Below, in pieces: positions 30,251-39,049 of a DNA stretch of 64,000 nt. A program made the position numbers and the translations under genes. Source of the stretch: Mycobacterium szulgai. Lineage in GTDB: Bacteria; Actinomycetota; Actinomycetes; Mycobacteriales; Mycobacteriaceae. The stretch's first letter is position 1. Every line of letters starts with the position of its first letter. The stretch covers positions 62,001 to 126,000 of the forward strand of contig NZ_LQPW01000031.1 in assembly GCF_002116635.1 (NCBI RefSeq), given 5' to 3'. Below the pieces are notes generated by a model. The model made no database searches. It saw only the letters and a program-made list of their open reading frames with translations, and was not told the origin of the DNA.

Positions 30251-32185
30251 GACTTGGTCGAGTGCGTTAAAGGCGCCCGAATCGGACAAACCTAAGTTGC
30301 CGAGGCCCGATTGAGCGGCGATAGCCGAGCTGAAATCAAGGCTATAATTGCCGAAACCCGACTGGTTGAAACCCGTGTTCGCGAATCCAGAGCCCCAACG
30401 AATTCCGGTCACACCGAGGCCGACGTTACCGAATCCCGAAGATATCGCAGCCGTGTTGTTGAGGCCTGTCAGCGACTGCCCCAAGTTGTGAATTCCGGAG
30501 TTCGTAAAGTTGAAAGAGTCGAACATGGGACTTGAGTTTCCAATCCCAGAATTTCCGGTCCCGGAGTTATTGAAGCCCGAATTTCCGATGCCGGTGTTCC
30601 CGAACCCCGAGTTGGGATCTGTGCCGTCGCCCAATTTGCCAAAACCGGTGTTCAGGGCCCCTGAGTTGAAGCCGCCTGTGTTGATCTGGCCCGAGTTCCC
30701 CAACCCTGTGTTCCCGTAACCGGAATTAGAAAACCCGGTGTTGTAATCGCCTCCGTTCTGGCTGCCGGAGTTGAACAACCCCGAATTGAAGCTGCCCGTG
30801 TTGAAGTCGCCGCTGTTGAAGTTGCCTGTGTTGTAGTCCCCAGAATTCGCAAACCCGGTGTTGACGCCTCCGGAGTTTCCGAACCCGGTATTAACGACTT
30901 GAGCGTTTCCTAAACCGGTGTTGACCAGACCGGAGTTCCCGATGCCGGTGTTTATGTTGCCTGAATTCCACAGGCCGGTGTTGGTCACGCCTGAGTTCCC
31001 CACACCGAAATTGCCGTTGCCAGAGTTGAAGAACCCGACGTTGTTGGTACCCGAGTTGCCGAAGCCGATATTTCCGCTGCCCGAGTTCAGGCCGCCGAAG
31101 CCGATCTGATTATCGCCGGTGAGTCCGATGCCGATGTTGCCGTGGCCAGTGTTGCCAAAGCCGAAGTTGCCGTTTCCGGTATTTCCGAACCCGAAGTTGC
31201 TGTTGCCGATGTTTCCGAAGCCGATGTTGGCGTCGCCGGTGTTGCCACCACCGAAGTTGTTGTTACCACCGTTGCCAATACCTACGTTCGCGTTGCCAGA
31301 TGAGGCCTGCAATCCTGCGTTGGGCCCGCCGTTTCCGAGGCCGACGTTCCAGTTGCCGAAGTTGCCGAAGCCGGTGTTGTGGTCGCCGAAGTTGCCGCCA
31401 CCGAAGTTGGAGTTGCCGAGGTTTCCGCTCCCGACATTGAAGCTGCCCAGGGCGCCGTTGAAGCCGCCGTTTCCGTTGCCGAAGTTGTAATTGCCGGTAT
31501 TACCGCTGCCCACATTGAAACTTGACGTCTGGCCGTCAACGAAAACGTTTCCGTTTCCGCTGCCCACGTTGCTGCTGCCGTAGTTTCCGTTGCCGATGTT
31601 GCTGTTTCCGGTGTTGCCGCTGCCCAGATTCTTGTCGCCGATGTTGCCGATACCCCAATTGACGCTTTGCGTGGCTTGCTGCCAGGCCGCCAGCTGCCCA
31701 ACCACCGCCGAGGCGCTGGCGTGATATCCCGCCATCGCCGCCGCGTCCTGCGCCCACATTCCTTCGTAAGCGGCTTCAACGGCCGCTATCGCCGGGGCGT
31801 TCAGGCCGAATATGTTCGACATTGCCAGCGACACCAGCCGAATGCGGTTGGCGCTCACGGCACCCGGATGCACCATGGCTGACAGCGCTGCCTCGAATAC
31901 GTTCGCCGCAGCACGCGCCTGTACGGCAGCCAGCTCGGCCTTTGCCCCAGTCGCACTCAGTAATTGTGCGTAGGGTTCGGCCGCGGCAGCCATCGCCACC
32001 GACGCGGGACCCTGCCAAACGCCACCGGCCAGACCCGACGTTGTCGACCTGAACGACGCAGCCGCCGCATTCAGTTCTGCAGCCAGCCCGTCCCAGCCTG
32101 CTGCCGCAGCAAAAAGCGAGTCCGAGCCCGCGCCGCCGTACATCCGCGCCGAGTTGATTTCCGGCGGCAACAACGAGTAGTTCAC
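30221..32185 (-). CDS. PPE-MPTR family protein
   Basis: A 654-residue PPE protein of the major polymorphic tandem repeat class. The N-terminal PPE domain has [12 protein letters not shown] at residues 5-16 and the WQG turn in [12 protein letters not shown]. From about residue 174 to the end the protein is a run of Asn-Gly pentapeptides of type NxGxG (for example [12 protein letters not shown]). Such proteins are surface-exposed or secreted through ESX-5. The start is a GTG at 32185, giving [12 protein letters not shown], as in other PPE proteins. No PE partner gene is adjacent. It ends inside the TetR gene end. Confidence 0.92.
   Translation of the reverse strand: MNYSLLPPEINSARMYGGAGSDSLFAAAAGWDGLAAELNAAAASFRSTTSGLAGGVWQGPASVAMAAAAEPYAQLLSATGAKAELAAVQARAAANVFEAALSAMVHPGAVSANRIRLVSLAMSNIFGLNAPAIAAVEAAYEGMWAQDAAAMAGYHASASAVVGQLAAWQQATQSVNWGIGNIGDKNLGSGNTGNSNIGNGNYGSSNVGSGNGNVFVDGQTSSFNVGSGNTGNYNFGNGNGGFNGALGSFNVGSGNLGNSNFGGGNFGDHNTGFGNFGNWNVGLGNGGPNAGLQASSGNANVGIGNGGNNNFGGGNTGDANIGFGNIGNSNFGFGNTGNGNFGFGNTGHGNIGIGLTGDNQIGFGGLNSGSGNIGFGNSGTNNVGFFNSGNGNFGVGNSGVTNTGLWNSGNINTGIGNSGLVNTGLGNAQVVNTGFGNSGGVNTGFANSGDYNTGNFNSGDFNTGSFNSGLFNSGSQNGGDYNTGFSNSGYGNTGLGNSGQINTGGFNSGALNTGFGKLGDGTDPNSGFGNTGIGNSGFNNSGTGNSGIGNSSPMFDSFNFTNSGIHNLGQSLTGLNNTAAISSGFGNVGLGVTGIRWGSGFANTGFNQSGFGNYSLDFSSAIAAQSGLGNLGLSDSGAFNALDQVSGFLHRNAS
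30260..31670 (-). repeat. MPTR coding repeat array
   Basis: About 1.4 kb of imperfect 15-base units encoding NxGxG pentapeptides; on the plus strand they appear as repeated GCCGNNGTTGCCG-type words. The array produces long false reading frames on the opposite strand. It is coding repeat, not CRISPR: there are no conserved direct repeats with unique spacers. Confidence 0.85.
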
Positions 32186-33040
32186 GAGATCGTCTTTCTT
32201 TGGCTTGGCGCCGGCGCAATTGTGCGTCGGTCAGGAGTACCCCTGAGCTTCGCAGCTGCGGTTTGGGAGATCAATTAGAGAATTTCGTATGTTGCCTTGC
32301 ATCTCACGGAAGTGTGGGCTTTTCTTGCGCTTGGAAATTTGGTGCAGTTATCGGGTGAGCTGCTGAAATCGCGAGGAGCTCGACCCAGTCCGGGATCTGA
32401 AGATGATTCGTACTGGCATTCCATTGGTCAGCTTCGCGTTCAATCACTTAGTGGTGACGGTCTGGACCACCTGCTATATATGGCTTCTGGTTAGGATATG
32501 CGTAGGTGAAGGATTTAGGATTGCTCAAACTCATGTTCTGATCAACATGATTGACGCGCGTTACCCATAAGGTGGCGAGCGACTGGATCAGACGACCGAT
32601 CCGGATCGCTACTTAGCGGAGAGGGGCTGTTTATTAGATCTTCAAGGTTCTACTCGAAAGAGGTCGGTCTTCCGCGCAGAAGCAGCCCAAGAAATACTCA
32701 CTAGAGTGACAATACAAGCCACTTCACGTTTGCGCACCTTAACGGAGAGCTAGAATATATACAAGCAAATTCTTTATGAAGGCGTCGATTCCACAGCCAC
32801 AGTGACAACGTAATGCCGGCCGGATACCGTCGCAACGGTACGAGTGTGTCCGCGCTCGGTGAGCGCGGAGCTGGGTCCCGCGCAGCTGCTGCTTTCTCAG
32901 AACGGTGGATCACCGGCGCAGGGCGGCCACTCGTTGACGTAGGTGTTACCGGGCAGGAGTGCCCCCGAAAGTCATAAGCACTAATTAGTTAATCAGGCGC
33001 TGCTTCGTAGGTGCGTCTTGCCTCAGTTGAAGTCAACGCG
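32186..33040. other. Large A+T-rich gap with hairpin and orphan C-terminal fragment
   Basis: An 855-base stretch without a convincing gene, clearly more A+T-rich in 32280-32800 than the flanks. On the minus strand at 32897-32971, 24 sense codons after a stop read LPGNTYVNEWPPCAGDPPF at their end; this looks like the C-terminal tail of a lost protein. A perfect 9-bp hairpin (arms 32849-32857 and 32861-32869) and a smaller one at 32951-32964 are present. The region may be debris of recombination at the tail of the toxin operon. Confidence 0.5.
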
Positions 33041-33265
33041 TCAGGCGTTATTGCGGTTCGGATTTTCATATTCAGTACCCGAGATGTCGTCCCAAAACTT
33101 TGGCGAGATCTCCGTCAGACGGTCTTCGGGGGGTACGGCGTCGACCTTTCTCTGAAAGTCGTCGAAAAGCTTTCGCGCGTGAATTAGTTCTTCTTCCGTC
33201 GGCGGTGTGACACCAGCCTCTTCAGGCGTAGAAAAAATCTTTCCAGCGATCCTCTCGCTCACCAT
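33041..33265 (-). CDS. Putative immunity protein for the ART toxin
   Basis: A 74-residue, acidic, hydrophilic protein with no signal peptide or membrane segment, starting MVSERIAGKIFSTPEEAGV and holding a helix-like stretch EEELIHARKLFDDF. AGGAG sits just upstream of the ATG at 33265 (and five bases before the following GTG codon). It begins 39 bases after the toxin stop on the same strand, the position occupied by the antitoxin gene ift after cpnT in M. tuberculosis. I recognise no family. The immunity role is inferred from position, size, acidity and low G+C only. Confidence 0.6.
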   Translation of the reverse strand: MVSERIAGKIFSTPEEAGVTPPTEEELIHARKLFDDFQRKVDAVPPEDRLTEISPKFWDDISGTEYENPNRNNA

Positions 33266-33304
33266 AACTCCTATCGCGTTCGAAGAATAGTTAATTTATC
33301 TGAG

Positions 33305-35692
33305 CTAGCGCTCAATCATTTCAATGATTGTTCTGCCCGTCTCCGGATCTAACGTCTTGCTTGCAATATAGAATTGCGTACCTGGCGGAAATAAAATTTC
33401 TTGCTCCTCGGGATACATCGATACTGACGAGACGTCTCGTCCTGAGATGGACATAATCCTAAATTCTACGTTACCGGCAAACACTGGTGATGCCGCTACT
33501 GCAGGATTTGTTGTGGTGCTTATAAACGTCTCCTCTGTAATAATTCCCCCCGATTGATATCGCGCAAGCACGTCGGCTGGTAAATTTGTTCCTCGCACAA
33601 CCAGGCCATTGTGGGGTGGCAATTTGTCCAATGCTTTCATCAGGGCACTAATGCGAGTCTGGTGAGATGATTCCAACGCACCGCTCCTCAGCGCTGTGTT
33701 TAGTTCCTGGTAACCGGATCCAGTGTAATCAGCAAGTGCGAAGAGATCTTCCGAGGTCAATCTAGTTACTGGCGATGAACATTCGCCGCCGGCGACAGGG
33801 AAGTTTGGTTCGCTTCCACCGGCCGGTGCGGCAGTCGCCGGCGGCGCCGATGCTTCGGTTGGATGGCTATTTAGTGTTCCGTTCGCGCCATTGGGTACTG
33901 GATCGGGCGGCTCAATGGGCGCGAGCCTCGAAGCCGGAGGCGGCATTTGCGACGCTGAAACTGCGCCTCCAGGCTGCGATGAGTGTGCTCCGGCAGGGGC
34001 GGATGCGGCGGGATACTCGTTAGGTGGCGTCAAAGCGGGCGGAGAGACCGTCTCGGAAGTACGGGGGGGCGGCGATGGCAAGTGTTCGTCAGCCGGAGTC
34101 CCCAATCCATGCGGCGCTGGATGCGACTCCGGCGGCGCATCCGCTGGTTTGGGCGACACGGCAGTAGGAGCCTTCGCGGCTGCCTGTGGTTTGGATTCGG
34201 TTGGGCTGTGCGGCGAAGCAGCCCCGGGTGGCGCGGGCTCCGGCTTACCAGTGGGAGCCGGAACGTCGGATTTCGGCGGTCTGGCCTCGGGCGGTTTTGC
34301 CTCGGGTGGTCTTGCCTCGGGTGGTCTTACCTCAGGCGGGCTCTCAACTGGTGGCTTGGGGGGTGCGACACCAACCTTCGGCTCCGGCAGCAGTTCCGAT
34401 GGCGGCTTCCGCAGGCTTCCGACGAGTCGGCGAGACCTGTCGGCCAGTTTCGACACCGGACCGCCGGGCAGCAGCAGCGTTGCCAGATCGAACTCGGTCT
34501 CCCCAAGCGCCTTAAACGGATTGGTCTTCCACTCGTCCCAGTGGGCAACCCCTTTACCCAACTCTTTCCAGGCCTCCGACACACCTGGACCGTGCTCGCC
34601 GCCCGCCCCGACTAGCGGCAATAACCCGCTCTCCACCTGCCCCAGCGATTTGAGGTAGCCGACTGGATCGAGAAGCGCCCGCGGCTGGCTGATCTCCGCG
34701 AGTCCTTTGACCACCCCGAAGGCCTCCTCGCCGATGCCTTCTAAGCGCTGTCCCAATCCGGTGAATGCAAGGCCCCACCCCTTGGGGGCATACCCGAGCA
34801 CCCTGCTCGCGGCCATGGCAGCCGCTGGTATCACCGCTGCGATCTGGGCTCGCAGCGCATCGGCCTCGGCGGCGAAGTTCTCGATGACCGTGCAGATGTC
34901 GTTGGCGATCCTCCGGATTTCGTCTTCGTCTTCGCCGGTCAGGACGTCCCACACTTCTTTGAACCCGGTCATCGGGTCGCAAATGCGTGCCAATAGATCC
35001 AGGACCGCGGCGTGCACGACGTCAAGTCGGTCCGCGTAATTGGTGAGGTGGGTCGCCAGTGTCCGACACTGTTGCACGACCGCGGTGGTGCTTGCGTAAG
35101 CGTCGGAAATGGCAGCCTCAATGGCCGGGCCCTCCGGCATCTGCTGGCCGCGAATGACCTGCATCGGAGGGCCCGTGACCTCGATTTCGGCGAGTGCGAA
35201 CTCGGTGCCCGCCGCAGTCCATGCCGCGGCAGCGGCTCGCAGTCTTCCCGAATTGCCTGTGGGCCAAATCATTCCGATATACCGCGCCACACAACCCCAG
35301 CCTGGTGGCGGACCTATGGTCGTACCTACGGATGACGGCGCGTGGCCCGCCGAGAAACCCGTCGTCAGTGGCGGTGCCGCAAGGGGAGCGCCGCGACCGC
35401 TGACATCGGAGAGTGCTTCGGCCAGTGAGTAATTGTGCGCCGATACGCGCACGCCATCCCCGAGGCCGCACACTCCGTTGCGAGTCGTGACCATCGCCTC
35501 GACGAGCCTCGATGCCGAGAGGTCATAGCTGCGGCCCAACCTCGCGCCGACTGGATCGTCGCCGGCCATGCCCGCACAACCCGCCAGTGCCGCAGTCAAA
35601 GCCGAAATTACCGAACCTACACTCTCACCGGCCGAAACCACCGCGGCGCCCGCGCCGTCCAGCGCAGCGGGGTCTACTGTTAGCGGCGCCAT
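33305..35692 (-). CDS. CpnT-like ESX toxin with C-terminal ADP-ribosyltransferase domain
   Basis: A 795-residue three-part protein. Residues 1-428 match the N-terminal domain of M. tuberculosis CpnT as remembered: MAPLTVDPAALD, ALTAALAGCAGMAGDDP, DGVRVSAHNYSLAEA, LLARICDPMTG. Residues 429-635 are proline-rich, with PPEARPPEAKPPEARPP repeats. Residues 645-795 form an ADP-ribosyltransferase: YTGSGYQELNTALR, Arg700 in VVRGTN, STT at 725-727 in EETFISTTTN, and ExE at 763-765 in EEQEILFPPGTQF. It is expected to modify a host or rival protein using NAD. ATG 35692 is chosen over an upstream extension on homology. The stop of the esxE-like gene lies four bases before. Confidence 0.88.
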   Translation of the reverse strand: MAPLTVDPAALDGAGAAVVSAGESVGSVISALTAALAGCAGMAGDDPVGARLGRSYDLSASRLVEAMVTTRNGVCGLGDGVRVSAHNYSLAEALSDVSGRGAPLAAPPLTTGFSAGHAPSSVGTTIGPPPGWGCVARYIGMIWPTGNSGRLRAAAAAWTAAGTEFALAEIEVTGPPMQVIRGQQMPEGPAIEAAISDAYASTTAVVQQCRTLATHLTNYADRLDVVHAAVLDLLARICDPMTGFKEVWDVLTGEDEDEIRRIANDICTVIENFAAEADALRAQIAAVIPAAAMAASRVLGYAPKGWGLAFTGLGQRLEGIGEEAFGVVKGLAEISQPRALLDPVGYLKSLGQVESGLLPLVGAGGEHGPGVSEAWKELGKGVAHWDEWKTNPFKALGETEFDLATLLLPGGPVSKLADRSRRLVGSLRKPPSELLPEPKVGVAPPKPPVESPPEVRPPEARPPEAKPPEARPPKSDVPAPTGKPEPAPPGAASPHSPTESKPQAAAKAPTAVSPKPADAPPESHPAPHGLGTPADEHLPSPPPRTSETVSPPALTPPNEYPAASAPAGAHSSQPGGAVSASQMPPPASRLAPIEPPDPVPNGANGTLNSHPTEASAPPATAAPAGGSEPNFPVAGGECSSPVTRLTSEDLFALADYTGSGYQELNTALRSGALESSHQTRISALMKALDKLPPHNGLVVRGTNLPADVLARYQSGGIITEETFISTTTNPAVAASPVFAGNVEFRIMSISGRDVSSVSMYPEEQEILFPPGTQFYIASKTLDPETGRTIIEMIER

Positions 35693-35696
35693 CGGG

Positions 35697-35987
35697 TCAT
35701 GACCACATAGCCAAATTCGTCGACATCGCGCCGGTGTAGTTGGTGTGCGCGGTCTCACCTGCTGCCCGCAACCGACTCAAAGCCGCGCGCATCATCTCCT
35801 CGCCGGCGGCCCAGTGCCGGTGCGCTTCGGCATGGGCCGCTGCGGCTTCACCGGACCACGCCGCGTGCAAATTGCTTATCAGCGAATCGATTTCGGTAAT
35901 CATGCTCTCGGCGTGACGGGTGAATTCGGCCATCTGCTGCACCGCGTCGGCCAACGCTTGCGGATCTACCCGAAAGGCCTCAGACAT
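35697..35987 (-). CDS. EsxE-like WXG100 protein
   Basis: A 96-residue helical-hairpin protein with the turn motif WSG at 44-46. It closely resembles M. tuberculosis EsxE as remembered: ALADAVQQMAEFTRH, AAAHAEAHRHWAAGE and NYTGAMSTNLAMWS. EsxE and EsxF form a pair needed for CpnT export and act as outer-membrane pores. The ATG at 35987 overlaps the EsxF-like stop by eight bases; a TTG at 35993 is the other option. It precedes the toxin gene by four bases. Confidence 0.88.
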   Translation of the reverse strand: MSEAFRVDPQALADAVQQMAEFTRHAESMITEIDSLISNLHAAWSGEAAAAHAEAHRHWAAGEEMMRAALSRLRAAGETAHTNYTGAMSTNLAMWS

Positions 35988-36312
35988 CGGCAACTGCCCG
36001 CACAGCTTGCCGAGCGGCTGCCTCGTTCTGCTGGTAGCCGTTGCCGGCGCGGGCTAATGCCTCCGCGAGGATGGACAGCCCCAGCTGGACCTCGCCGGCC
36101 CCGCGATGCCACAGCTCCCAGGCCGAGGCGTAGGCGCTGCCCGACGCGCCATGCCATCCGGCCAGCACCGCGCTGACGTCACCGTCGAGGTCGGTCAGCC
36201 GATTCCGCAGGTCCTCGGCGGCACCGCGCAGCGCATCGGAAAAGCCGTGCATCACTTGCGGATCTACGCGCAACCCAGCAACCACAGCGGCAACGTAATG
36301 GTGGCCCAACAC
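35980..36312 (-). CDS. EsxF-like WXG100 protein
   Basis: A 110-residue WXG100 protein, first gene of the toxin operon. It has the WHG turn at 53-55, followed by ASGSAYASAWELWHRGAGE, nearly identical to M. tuberculosis EsxF as remembered. A YxxxE secretion motif is present near the C-terminus (Tyr93 to Glu97, YQQNE), marking it as the likely ESX signal carrier for the pair. The GTG at 36312 is the longest start; starts nearer the LRVDPQVM segment would give about 97-103 residues. It is divergent from the glutaredoxin gene. Confidence 0.85.
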   Translation of the reverse strand: MLGHHYVAAVVAGLRVDPQVMHGFSDALRGAAEDLRNRLTDLDGDVSAVLAGWHGASGSAYASAWELWHRGAGEVQLGLSILAEALARAGNGYQQNEAAARQAVRAVADV

Positions 36313-36354
36313 CGCCGCAATTCAGTCGGAATGAGAAATGCCACACTGGTGCCC

Positions 36355-36609
36355 ATGAGCCGGCCGCAAGTGGAACTGCTGACGCGCGACGGGTGTGCGA
36401 TCTGTCAGCGGGTATACGCCCAGCTGGCTGAATTGGCCGCTGAGCTGGGCTTTGACCTGTCGGAGACCGACGTCGACGCGGCAGCGGCGGCCGGCAAACC
36501 CGAAATTCGGGCCGAGTTCGGCGACCGCCTTCCCGTGATCCTGCTCAACGGCCGTGAGCACAGCTATTGGGAGGTCGACGAGGTTCGGTTGCGCGCGGAT
36601 CTGGCCTGA
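36355..36609 (+). CDS. Glutaredoxin-like thiol protein (Rv0508-like)
   Basis: An 84-residue thioredoxin-fold protein with a CxxC active site in DGCAICQRV at residues 13-21, and a cis-proline-like region DRLPVILLNGREHSYWE. It resembles the DUF836 glutaredoxin-like group, of unknown electron donor (mycothiol is the natural candidate in this organism, with mshA in the same window). The ATG at 36355 matches the conserved start; an ATG at 36331 is an alternative. It ends 84 bases before hemA. Confidence 0.88.
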   Translation: MSRPQVELLTRDGCAICQRVYAQLAELAAELGFDLSETDVDAAAAAGKPEIRAEFGDRLPVILLNGREHSYWEVDEVRLRADLA

Positions 36610-36693
36610 ACCGGTATTTGGTAGGCCCGCTGACTACCGTCTACCGTAGATACCAGTTCACTCAACCAAGGGAGCTGGCCAGGTGATGCTGCC

Positions 36694-38067
36694 GTGAGCA
36701 TCCTGCTCTTCGGGGTTTCGCACCGTAGTGCGCCGGTCTCCGTCCTGGAACAACTCAGCATCGATGAGTCCGATCAGGTCAAGATCGTCGACCGGGTGCT
36801 GCAATCCCCGCTGGTAACCGAGGCCATGGTGTTGTCGACGTGCAACCGGGTCGAGGTGTATGCCGTGGTGGACGCGTTCCACGGCGGGCTGGCGGTCATT
36901 GGACAGGTGTTGTCGGAGTACTCCGGTCTGACCATGGGTGACCTGACCCAGCATGCCTACGTCCGCTACAGCGAAGCGGCCGTCGAACATCTGTTCGCGG
37001 TAGCCAGCGGTCTGGATTCCGCCGTCGTCGGCGAACAGCAGGTGCTGGGGCAGGTGCGCCGCGCCTACGCGAGCGCCGAGGCCAACCGCACCGTGGGCCG
37101 GGTGCTGCACGAGTTGGCACAGCGAGCGCTTTCCGTCGGCAAGCGGGTGCATTCGGAAACCGCCATCGACGCCGCCGGTGCCTCGGTGGTGTCCGTCGCC
37201 CTGGCAATGGCCGAGCGCAAGCTGGGCGGCCTGAGCGGTAAAACCGCGGTGATCGTCGGCGCAGGCGCAATGGGGGCCCTCTCGGCGGCACATTTGACCC
37301 GGGCCGGCATCGGACACGTCCACGTGCTCAACCGCTCGTTGTCCCGGGCCCAGCGGCTAGCGCGCAAAATCCGCGAATCCGGCACGGCCGCCGAGGCGAC
37401 CACACTGGACCGCTTGGCCGACGCGTTGGCCGATGCCGATGTGGTGGTCAGCTGTACCGGGGCGGTGAGCCCGGTGGTGTCACTGGCCGACGTGCACCAC
37501 GCGCTTGCCGCCGCACAGCGCAACGAAGCGATTCGCCCGCTGGTGATCTGCGACCTGGGCATGCCGCGCGACGTCGATCCGGCGGTGGCCGGGCTGCCAG
37601 GCGTGCGCGTGATCGATGTCGACCGGGTGCAACACGAACCCTCTGCCCACGCCGCGGCGGCCGACGTGGACGCCGCCCGCCACATCGTGGCCGCCGAAGT
37701 TGCTACCTACCTGGCGGGACAGCGGATGGCCGAGGTCACTCCGACTGTGACCGCACTTCGCCAGCGCGCCGCCGACGTGGTCGAAGCGGAATTGCTGCGT
37801 CTGGACAACCGGCTGCCCGGGCTGGAGAGTGCCCACCGCGAAGAGGTGGCCCGCACAGTGCGACGGGTGGTCGACAAGCTGCTGCACGCACCCACGGTGC
37901 GGATCAAGCAACTCGCCAGTGCCCCCGGCGGCGACAGCTATGCCGAGGCGCTGCGTGAACTATTCGAATTGGACCAAACTGCCATCGACTCCGTAGCCGC
38001 CGTCGCCGCCGGCGATTTACCCGTCATAGCAAGCGGATTCGACAGTCCTGAGCAGTCCGCCGAGTAA
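36694..38067 (+). CDS. hemA: Glutamyl-tRNA reductase
   Basis: First committed enzyme of C5-pathway tetrapyrrole synthesis, reducing glutamyl-tRNA to glutamate-1-semialdehyde. The nucleophile Cys50 is in [12 protein letters not shown]. The NADPH domain contains [17 protein letters not shown]. The substrate-binding region [17 protein letters not shown] is also visible. It has 457 residues from the GTG at 36694. It is followed at 13 bases by hemC, forming the heme operon hemA-hemC-hemD-hemB. The next enzyme, HemL, is encoded 15 kb away in this window. Confidence 0.96.
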   Translation: MSILLFGVSHRSAPVSVLEQLSIDESDQVKIVDRVLQSPLVTEAMVLSTCNRVEVYAVVDAFHGGLAVIGQVLSEYSGLTMGDLTQHAYVRYSEAAVEHLFAVASGLDSAVVGEQQVLGQVRRAYASAEANRTVGRVLHELAQRALSVGKRVHSETAIDAAGASVVSVALAMAERKLGGLSGKTAVIVGAGAMGALSAAHLTRAGIGHVHVLNRSLSRAQRLARKIRESGTAAEATTLDRLADALADADVVVSCTGAVSPVVSLADVHHALAAAQRNEAIRPLVICDLGMPRDVDPAVAGLPGVRVIDVDRVQHEPSAHAAAADVDAARHIVAAEVATYLAGQRMAEVTPTVTALRQRAADVVEAELLRLDNRLPGLESAHREEVARTVRRVVDKLLHAPTVRIKQLASAPGGDSYAEALRELFELDQTAIDSVAAVAAGDLPVIASGFDSPEQSAE

Positions 38068-38080
38068 CTGATTGGCCCAT

Positions 38081-39034
38081 GTGATCCGGATAGGCACCCG
38101 GGGCAGCCTGCTTGCCACCACCCAGGCCGCGACCGTCAGAGACGCCCTCATCGCCAATGGCCACCCCGCGGAATTGGTGATCATCAGCACAGTGGGCGAT
38201 CGCTCGTCGGCACCCATCGCCGACCTCGGTGTGGGCGTCTTCACAACCGCCTTGCGCGAGGCCATCGAGGACGGCCGCGTCGACGTGGCTGTGCATTCGC
38301 ACAAGGATTTGCCAACAGCGGCCGACCCGAGGTTCACCATCGCGGCCATACCGCCGCGCAGCGACCCCCGCGACGCCCTTGTCGCCCGGGATGGGCTGGT
38401 ACTCGGGGAGTTGCCGGTTGGTTCGCTGGTGGGAACATCCTCGCCGCGGCGGGCCGCACAGCTTAGGGCATTGGGTCTCGGTTTGGAAATCCGCCCCCTA
38501 CGAGGCAACCTAGATACCAGGTTGAACAGGGTAAGCAGTGGTGATCTTGACGCCATCGTGGTGGCCCGGGCAGGTCTCGCCCGGCTGGGCCGCCTCGCGG
38601 ACGTCACCGAGACGCTGGAGCCGGTGCAGATGTTGCCAGCACCGGCTCAAGGCGCGCTCGCGGTCGAATGCCGAGCCGGCGATGCCGGCCTGGCGGCAGT
38701 GTTGGCGGAGTTGGACGACGCCGACACTCGCGCGGCGGTCACTGCGGAGCGAACCCTGCTCGCCGAACTGGAGGCCGGTTGCTCGGCACCGGTGGGTGCG
38801 ATCGCTGAAGTGGTCGAGTCCATCGATGAGGAGGGGCGGGTCTTTGAAGAGCTGTCGCTGCGCGGTTGCGTGGCGGCGCTGGACGGATCCGATGTGATTC
38901 GCGCGTCCGGTATCGGCACTTCCGGTCGGGCACGGGAGCTAGGGCTCTCCGTCGCCGCGGAACTGTTCGAACTGGGCGCCCGGGAGCTGATGCGGGGATC
39001 GCGACAAGACCCCGCTGCAGGAAGTGTCGAGTGA
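38081..39034 (+). CDS. hemC: Porphobilinogen deaminase (hydroxymethylbilane synthase)
   Basis: Polymerises four porphobilinogens into hydroxymethylbilane. The start motif [15 protein letters not shown], the catalytic [20 protein letters not shown] and [14 protein letters not shown] are all present. The cofactor-binding cysteine lies in [11 protein letters not shown]. The GTG at 38081 gives MIRIGTRGS; a TTG three codons upstream is less likely. It has 317 residues, the normal size. It is 15 bases from hemD. Confidence 0.96.
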   Translation: MIRIGTRGSLLATTQAATVRDALIANGHPAELVIISTVGDRSSAPIADLGVGVFTTALREAIEDGRVDVAVHSHKDLPTAADPRFTIAAIPPRSDPRDALVARDGLVLGELPVGSLVGTSSPRRAAQLRALGLGLEIRPLRGNLDTRLNRVSSGDLDAIVVARAGLARLGRLADVTETLEPVQMLPAPAQGALAVECRAGDAGLAAVLAELDDADTRAAVTAERTLLAELEAGCSAPVGAIAEVVESIDEEGRVFEELSLRGCVAALDGSDVIRASGIGTSGRARELGLSVAAELFELGARELMRGSRQDPAAGSVE

Positions 39035-39049
39035 GACGTGGGAGCGACA

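Noticed and set aside
30311..31490. Plus-strand frames with repeated PEFPxPVLP-type proline motifs
   Set aside because: These are the antisense reading of the PPE-MPTR Asn-Gly repeats; the period and composition follow the coding strand.
30260..31670. Possible CRISPR-like array because of dense short repeats
   Set aside because: Units are 15-base coding repeats of NxGxG with drifting sequence and no unique spacers.
33313..33330. Perfect 8-bp inverted repeat CAATCATT-TC-AATGATTG near the toxin stop
   Set aside because: It lies inside the last codons of the toxin gene (Ile-Ile-Glu-Met-Ile-Glu region) and is A+T-rich with no T-tract on the transcript side; too weak to call a terminator.
33305..33760. 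TNT (NAD-glycohydrolase) domain expected at the end of a CpnT-type protein
   Set aside because: None of the TNT features appear; the segment instead carries the ART Arg, STT and ExE motifs.
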